Source of the DNA: Planctomycetota bacterium
GTDB taxonomy: Bacteria > Planctomycetota > Planctomycetia > Pirellulales > Lacipirellulaceae
Direction of reading: 5' to 3'
Length of the DNA: 64,000 nt
Assembly (NCBI GenBank): GCA_013152205.1
Contig: JAADGV010000009.1
Coordinates: forward strand, 36,301 to 100,300
Made by a program: the position numbers and the translations under genes. Shown here piece by piece: positions 59,668 through 64,000 of this stretch. The stretch's first letter is position 1, and each line of letters begins with the position of its first letter. A model generated the notes under the pieces. It saw only the letters and a program-made list of their open reading frames with translations, ran no database searches and was not told the origin of the DNA.

Positions 59668-59733
59668 GAAAAGGATGTCGTCTAGATTGTTTGTTTAGAC
59701 AAGTCAGTCCCTATGATTCCTCCTTTGGTTTGA

Positions 59734-59791
59734 GTAATTCGTGGTTACAAAGAAGGAACCACGAATAGCACGAATCACACGAATCACACGA
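59734..59791. repeat. Left flank of the GxxExxY cassette (family E)
   Basis: A 42-nt unit (59734-59775) is repeated directly at 60229-60270 with 37 of 42 identical; each copy is itself a hairpin (AATTCGTGGTT / AACCACGAAT). ACGAATCAC units continue to 59791. Confidence 0.9.
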
Positions 59792-59820
59792 ATAAGTAAA
59801 GAAATAGCAAGAAACGAATC

Positions 59821-60198
59821 ATGGCCGAGATTGTTTACAAAGATGAGTCCTATGCCATCATCGGGGCTTGTTTTGAAGTTTACAACGAAATGGGAAGCGG
59901 ATTCGTTGAACCCGTTTATCAGGAGTGCCTTGAAATCGAGTTGAGTAATCAAAAAATTCCATTCTTGCCGCAATCTTCGCTTGAACTTCGATACAAAGAA
60001 AAGATTTTGAAGCAGACCTACAAGCCTGATTTTATTTGCCACGAAAAAATCATTGTAGAAATCAAAGCTATGTCCGATTTGATGGACGACCACCGAGCCC
60101 AAGTTCACAACTACCTCAAGGCTACCTCCTTTCGCCTTGGGTTGCTTGTCAACTTTGGCCAGAACCCCAAACTCCAATACGAACGCATTGTCAAATAA
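59821..60198 (+). CDS. GxxExxY protein (PD-(D/E)xK nuclease-like)
   Basis: 125 residues. GFVEPVY (27-33) is the GxxExxY motif. Asp70 in KPDFI and Glu80/Lys82 in VEIKA form a PD-(D/E)xK catalytic set. Such proteins are widespread in multiple copies in many genomes, function unknown. Here it splits the adaptor from the ATPase of an exporter operon and is bracketed by direct and inverted repeats, so a cassette of its own rather than an efflux part is likely. The ATG follows GAAACGAATC with no clear Shine-Dalgarno sequence. Confidence 0.85.
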   Translation: MAEIVYKDESYAIIGACFEVYNEMGSGFVEPVYQECLEIELSNQKIPFLPQSSLELRYKEKILKQTYKPDFICHEKIIVEIKAMSDLMDDHRAQVHNYLKATSFRLGLLVNFGQNPKLQYERIVK

Positions 60199-60212
60199 GT
60201 TTTCCGATTTTT

Positions 60213-60270
60213 CATTCGTGCTATTCGTGTAATTCGTGGTTACTGAGAAAGAACCTCGAATAGTACGAAT
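60213..60270. repeat. Right flank of the GxxExxY cassette (family E)
   Basis: Inverted ATTCGTG units (60213-60240) mirror the ACGAAT units of the left flank, followed by the second copy (60229-60270) of the 42-nt direct repeat. It ends ~18 bp before the ATPase start. Confidence 0.9.
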
Positions 60271-60287
60271 CCGAAAGGAACTCCAAA

Positions 60288-60998
60288 ATGTCGCTAGTCG
60301 AAGTTATGAATGTTACCAAAGAATACGCCAACGGCGAGGAGTCGATCCGTCCGCTCGACGGGGTGAGTCTGACGGTTGAAGAAGGCGATTTCCTTTCGCT
60401 GATGGGTGCTAGCGGCTCGGGAAAGAGTACGCTGTTGAACCTGATCGCTGGAATCGACCTGGTCACCTCCGGCGAAATCGTCGTGGCTGATACCGACATC
60501 ACGAAGCTCTCTCGCGGGAAATTGGCCGACTGGCGCGCTCGCCACATTGGCTATATCTTTCAGACACATAATCTCATTCCAGTGCTTACGGCCTACGAAA
60601 ATGTCGAGCTGCCGTTGTTACTGCTGCCCATGTCGGGAGCCGAACGTCGGAAGCGGGTTGAGATTGCCATGGAGGCGGTCGACCTCACTTCGCGTGCTTC
60701 GCATTACCCACGGCAAATGTCAGGTGGTCAAGAGCAGCGGGTCGGCATCGCGCGTGCGATCGTCGCCAATCCCACTTTGGTGGTTGCCGATGAACCGACC
60801 GGGAGCCTCGACGACGAAACCACCGAGCAGATTCTACTACTTTTGGAACGTGTGAACAACGAACTTGGCATGACCCTGTTGATGGTCACCCACGATGCCG
60901 ATGCGGGCCAACGGGCCAAACGGAAAATTCGCCTCGAACGGGGTCGGCTTATGGAAAACGGCCAAGAACTCCAAACCGCGAAATTAAGGACTGCGTAA
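60288..60998 (+). CDS. MacB/LolD-type ABC transporter ATPase
   Basis: 236 residues. Walker [11 protein letters not shown]-loop [19 protein letters not shown], signature [15 protein letters not shown] and Walker [13 protein letters not shown] are all intact. AAAGGAAC precedes the ATG, directly after the repeat. It powers the two FtsX-type permeases of the operon. Two nucleotides separate it from the second permease gene. Confidence 0.95.
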   Translation: MSLVEVMNVTKEYANGEESIRPLDGVSLTVEEGDFLSLMGASGSGKSTLLNLIAGIDLVTSGEIVVADTDITKLSRGKLADWRARHIGYIFQTHNLIPVLTAYENVELPLLLLPMSGAERRKRVEIAMEAVDLTSRASHYPRQMSGGQEQRVGIARAIVANPTLVVADEPTGSLDDETTEQILLLLERVNNELGMTLLMVTHDADAGQRAKRKIRLERGRLMENGQELQTAKLRTA

Positions 60999-61000
60999 TC

Positions 61001-62143
61001 ATGTTGAAATTCGTTCCCTACGTGCTGAAAAGTCTCTGGCGACATCGGGCCCGTACCTTGCTCACGGTGAGTGGCACGGCGGTCGCGCTTTTGGTGTTTT
61101 GTTTCATCGGAGCGGTGCAGCAAGGGCTGCTTGCGCTAACCTCGGACGAGGATTCTGGACGTACGCTGATCGTCTTTCAAGAAAACCGTTTCTGCCCGCA
61201 GAGCAGCCGGATGCCGCAGGACTACGAGCGAACGATCTCAAAAATGCCTGGTGTGAAAGATGTCATTCCGATCAAAGTGTTTACGAACAACTGCCGTGCA
61301 AGCCTCGACGCGATTGTGTTTCAAGGTATGCCCGCCGAAAAACTAAAGGCTTGGCGCGACATCGATCTTCAATCGGGCGACATGGCGTCTTTTGCAAGCC
61401 AAGACGATGCGGCGCTGGTCGGCATCGACGTGGCCACCCGACGGGGGTTGAGTGTAGGCGATAAATTTACCATTGGGGACGTGTCGGTCGTCGTGCGAGG
61501 TGTCTTTCAGTCGGCGACGGCTGCGGAGAACAATCTTATTTTCACGCAGCTCGACTTCCTGCAACGGGCACGCGGAGCAAACGACGTTGGTACGGTCACA
61601 CAACTAGAAGTTCATCTGAACGAGACGGCCGACCCGGATGCTTTGGCAAAACAAATCGACGACGAATTTCGCACCGGCCCGGTGGGAACCACCACTCGCA
61701 CCAAGGGGATGTTTCAGGCCGATACCCTGGCCGATCTGGCGGAACTCATCGGATTTGTCCATTGGCTAGGCTATGCGTGTGTTGGCTTAGTGCTATCACT
61801 TGTAGCAACGACCACGGTGATGTCTGTACAGGATCGAATCAAAGAACATGCCGTGCTCCAAACACTGGGGTTGCGCCCGTTGCGTGTTTTTAATCTGGTA
61901 ATTATCGAAAGCTTTCTGTTGAGCACGCTTGGCGGAATTTTGGGGGTAGTGGGAAGCTCCCTACTGCTTTCTTCGACAGGCATGTCGATTGCAGCCGAGG
62001 GAGTAACGATTGCATTTGAGCCGTCGCTAGCATTGGCTGTTCAGGGCATTGTTGTGGCAGTCGTCGTGGGGTTGCTAGCAGGGCTTGCGCCTGGGTGGCA
62101 TGCTTCTCAAACTGAAATAGTGTCCGCTTTAAGACATGCTTAG
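61001..62143 (+). CDS. MacB/FtsX-type ABC transporter permease 2
   Basis: 380 residues. One N-terminal helix (about 20-42), periplasmic domain (about 45-245, [20 protein letters not shown]), then three helices with the FtsX block [23 protein letters not shown]. With the first permease it likely forms a heterodimer driven by the ATPase. Together with the HlyD adaptor and TolC this completes a tripartite exporter. Confidence 0.92.
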   Translation: MLKFVPYVLKSLWRHRARTLLTVSGTAVALLVFCFIGAVQQGLLALTSDEDSGRTLIVFQENRFCPQSSRMPQDYERTISKMPGVKDVIPIKVFTNNCRASLDAIVFQGMPAEKLKAWRDIDLQSGDMASFASQDDAALVGIDVATRRGLSVGDKFTIGDVSVVVRGVFQSATAAENNLIFTQLDFLQRARGANDVGTVTQLEVHLNETADPDALAKQIDDEFRTGPVGTTTRTKGMFQADTLADLAELIGFVHWLGYACVGLVLSLVATTTVMSVQDRIKEHAVLQTLGLRPLRVFNLVIIESFLLSTLGGILGVVGSSLLLSSTGMSIAAEGVTIAFEPSLALAVQGIVVAVVVGLLAGLAPGWHASQTEIVSALRHA

Positions 62144-62203
62144 CGGTCTGTAACTGGTGAAGCCGAACGTAGAGGTCCGATAAGTAATAGCAGGAGGTCA
62201 AGG

Positions 62204-63646
62204 ATGACCATGAAGACAATATATAGTGTGGTAGTGTTGCTCGTGATGGCAGGGTGCGCTTCTGGACTTCAGAAGGGCAATTCAGTGGCGGTGTTGGCCA
62301 AAAAACCGCCTGCGATTGATGCTGCTCCGACAGCGACCATCGCGCGGGTTGACTACGAAGAAAACTCGGCGCCCGATGAGAAAACAGCAACCGAGTTGAG
62401 CCAACCGCAATCGATTGCAGAAGTTCCGGCGAATGCTGCCGAGGTGGCTGTGCCTCGACCGCTTCCCTCCCCCGAGGGTCTGACGATGGAAGTGCTTGAG
62501 CAGATGGCACTTGCCAATAGCCCAGCGATTTCTCAGGTAGCCGCACGAGTTCGCGCCTTGCAAGGCTTGCGTTTACAGGTCGGCCTGCCGCCGAATCCGA
62601 GCGTGGGCTATGTTGCTAGCGAAGTTGGCAACGAAGGCGCCGCAGGCCAGCAGGGTGGATTTGTTGGTCAAACTTTCATTACCGCTGGAAAACTTCAGAA
62701 AAACCGGGCGATCATTACTGCGGACATCAATCGTGCTGAGCAGCAGCTTGCGGCGATGCACCGTCGCGTGCAGACTGACCTTCGAAAGGGCTACTATTCT
62801 GCCTTGCTGGCTCAACGCCGCGTGCAACTTGCCGAAAAATTAGTTCGTGTTACCACCGATGCGGCGACGGCTTCGAAGTCGCTCTACGATGCCGAAGAGA
62901 TTCCGATGGCCGGATTGTTGCAAACCGAGGTGCAGCAACAAAACGCTCAGGTACTCTTACGGACGGCACAAAATGGCCTCTCGCAATCTTGGCGACGGTT
63001 ATCAACAATCGTCGGTGGAGAGGAACTATCCGTCCAACCACTCGTAGGCGACGTGAGCCAACTGCCCGAATCGCTTGATTGGCAGAATCAACTCGCGCGA
63101 CTCCAATCCGAAAGTCCCGAGATCGCTGCGGCAATGGCCAGCATCGAACGGGCCCGTCGCGCACTTAGTCGGGCAAGCGTCGAAGCGGTCCCCAACATCA
63201 ATGCCCAGTTGAGTGTGCAATACGACGATGCCACGGACGACACAATTTCTGGCGTCCAGATTGGCATACCGCTGCCGCTGTGGAACCGTAATCAAGGCGG
63301 GATTCGGCAGGCACAGGCGGAAGTCTCTCGGGCGATTCGCAACGTCAAGCGTGTTGAGCTTCGCCTGAACCAGCGCCTGGCTGATTCTTTCCTTCAGTAC
63401 TCCGATGCCCACGTCACCGCGACAACCTATGCAACCGACATCCTACCCCGCGCCAAACGGACGTTCGACCTTGTGCAGCAAGGGTACGCCCAGGGAGAAG
63501 TTGGCTACCTCGATCTATTGATCGCTCAGCAAACATTCTCTCAAACCAACCTTGCCTATCTGGATGCACTCGGTTCGCTTTGGCAAAGCTTCGTGCAAAT
63601 CGACGGTCTGTTGCTTGATGAGAGCCTTGCCCAACAGCCAAACTAA
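62204..63646 (+). CDS. TolC-family outer-membrane efflux lipoprotein
   Basis: 480 residues from the ATG at 62204 (AGGAGG upstream). Lipobox VMAGC (Cys18), then a low-complexity spacer (to about 85) and two OEP repeats (about 90-285 and 290-475; LALANSPAISQ-like, IPLPLWNRNQGGIRQA, GYAQGEVGYLDLLIAQQT). It would form the outer-membrane channel of the exporter encoded upstream. The CusC-like lipidation and the nearby HMA protein suit metal efflux, as inference. Confidence 0.93.
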   Translation: MTMKTIYSVVVLLVMAGCASGLQKGNSVAVLAKKPPAIDAAPTATIARVDYEENSAPDEKTATELSQPQSIAEVPANAAEVAVPRPLPSPEGLTMEVLEQMALANSPAISQVAARVRALQGLRLQVGLPPNPSVGYVASEVGNEGAAGQQGGFVGQTFITAGKLQKNRAIITADINRAEQQLAAMHRRVQTDLRKGYYSALLAQRRVQLAEKLVRVTTDAATASKSLYDAEEIPMAGLLQTEVQQQNAQVLLRTAQNGLSQSWRRLSTIVGGEELSVQPLVGDVSQLPESLDWQNQLARLQSESPEIAAAMASIERARRALSRASVEAVPNINAQLSVQYDDATDDTISGVQIGIPLPLWNRNQGGIRQAQAEVSRAIRNVKRVELRLNQRLADSFLQYSDAHVTATTYATDILPRAKRTFDLVQQGYAQGEVGYLDLLIAQQTFSQTNLAYLDALGSLWQSFVQIDGLLLDESLAQQPN

Positions 63647-63678
63647 GAGATACATCAGTCCGTCAATTCAGAACCGCC

Positions 63679-64000
63679 TCAAGCCCCTTCGTGGCTCAGT
63701 TGGTCGCGTACCAATTCGTCAAGCAGTACGTCGTTCAAGGCGAAGCGGAAATCTTTTGTGTTATCAATCGAGTTGGTTGAAGAGAAGACCGAATCGGTGG
63801 CGTCGGGGCTACTGAAAGGCAAGTTCACGTTGAACGATTCGGTAGAAAAATCTGGACGCAATGCCTCTTCGCCGGCAAGCAGGGTTGTGCTCAGCCTCTC
63901 GAAAGTAGCTAGTCGTCCCTGAAAAAGTCACCTAGCGTTACGATATAGGGATAGAGCTTGCTCTGGTAGCTGGTAAGATTTGCAAGGTATTGATGCATGA
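63679..64000 (-). pseudogene. Frameshifted gene running off the right edge
   Basis: On the minus strand two overlapping frames both look like real protein. The upstream one (from the edge to ~63906) encodes MHQYLANLTSYQSKLYPYIV and continues to TLGDFFRDD-stop. The downstream one, in the -1 frame, reads GRLATFERLSTTLLAGEEAL through to LSHEGA-stop at 63679. They join at a CTTTTTC tract near 63918-63926. This looks like a broken gene or a -1 frameshift site. The family was not recognised. Convergent with the TolC gene. Confidence 0.55.

Overview
The window reads as a chromosomal segment of a planctomycete, most likely of the Pirellulales. The markers are a YTV-repeat Cys-rich cell-wall protein, a DUF1559 protein with a prepilin N-terminus, a DUF1080 protein, a PEP-CTERM/dockerin-like secreted protein, an ExeA-like ATPase, a BlaI/M56 regulatory pair, a Ni superoxide dismutase, the small basic protein of the PVC group and a double-length UvrA. 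Genes lie on both strands in short operons. No rRNA, tRNA, CRISPR array or recognisable transposase was seen.

Layout. 0-6.4 kb: cell-wall YTV protein, FKBP isomerase, DUF1559 protein and a PEP-CTERM subtilase-like protein. 7-14.3 kb: sulfate assimilation (cysD, cysNC, an Rrf2 regulator, cysH) interrupted by a four-helix-bundle gene and several small genes. 14.6-24 kb: secreted proteins of unknown function, rsmE, an ExeA-like ATPase, a predicted nuclease-like coiled-coil protein and a 1324-residue protein of unknown function. 24-32.5 kb: PQQ-type propeller, DUF1080 protein, a membrane protein with a toxin-like C-terminus, a zinc-ribbon protein, a BlaI-M56 pair with a visible promoter/operator, and Ni-SOD. 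32.6-42 kb: ilvC and ilvN, a normal-length uvrA, an HEPN/AbiU2-like gene and a fatty-acid beta-oxidation pair. 42-53 kb: DUF4430 and DUF6580 proteins, a neutral ceramidase, a metallophosphoesterase, then a 2360-residue UvrA made of two complete UvrA units plus a C-terminal extension. 54-63.7 kb: a metal-linked export cluster (secreted Cys-rich protein, double-HMA protein, lipoprotein, FtsX permease, HlyD adaptor, ATPase, second permease, TolC). A frameshifted gene runs off the right edge.

The most unusual structure is a set of short palindromic or tandem repeat families spread through the intergenic spaces. Two of them bracket a small protein gene inside an operon. A 26-bp perfect inverted repeat flanks a four-helix-bundle (S23-type) gene between cysD and cysNC. 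42-bp direct repeats plus inverted ACGAAT units flank a GxxExxY (PD-(D/E)xK) gene between the adaptor and ATPase of the export operon. The same or related repeats also occur alone, nested in one another, directly against start codons, and read in frame inside the giant UvrA; one of those copies is identical over 25 nt to the four-helix-bundle flank. I propose these as two parallel families of repeat-bracketed gene cassettes with solo repeat remnants. The mobility part is inference.
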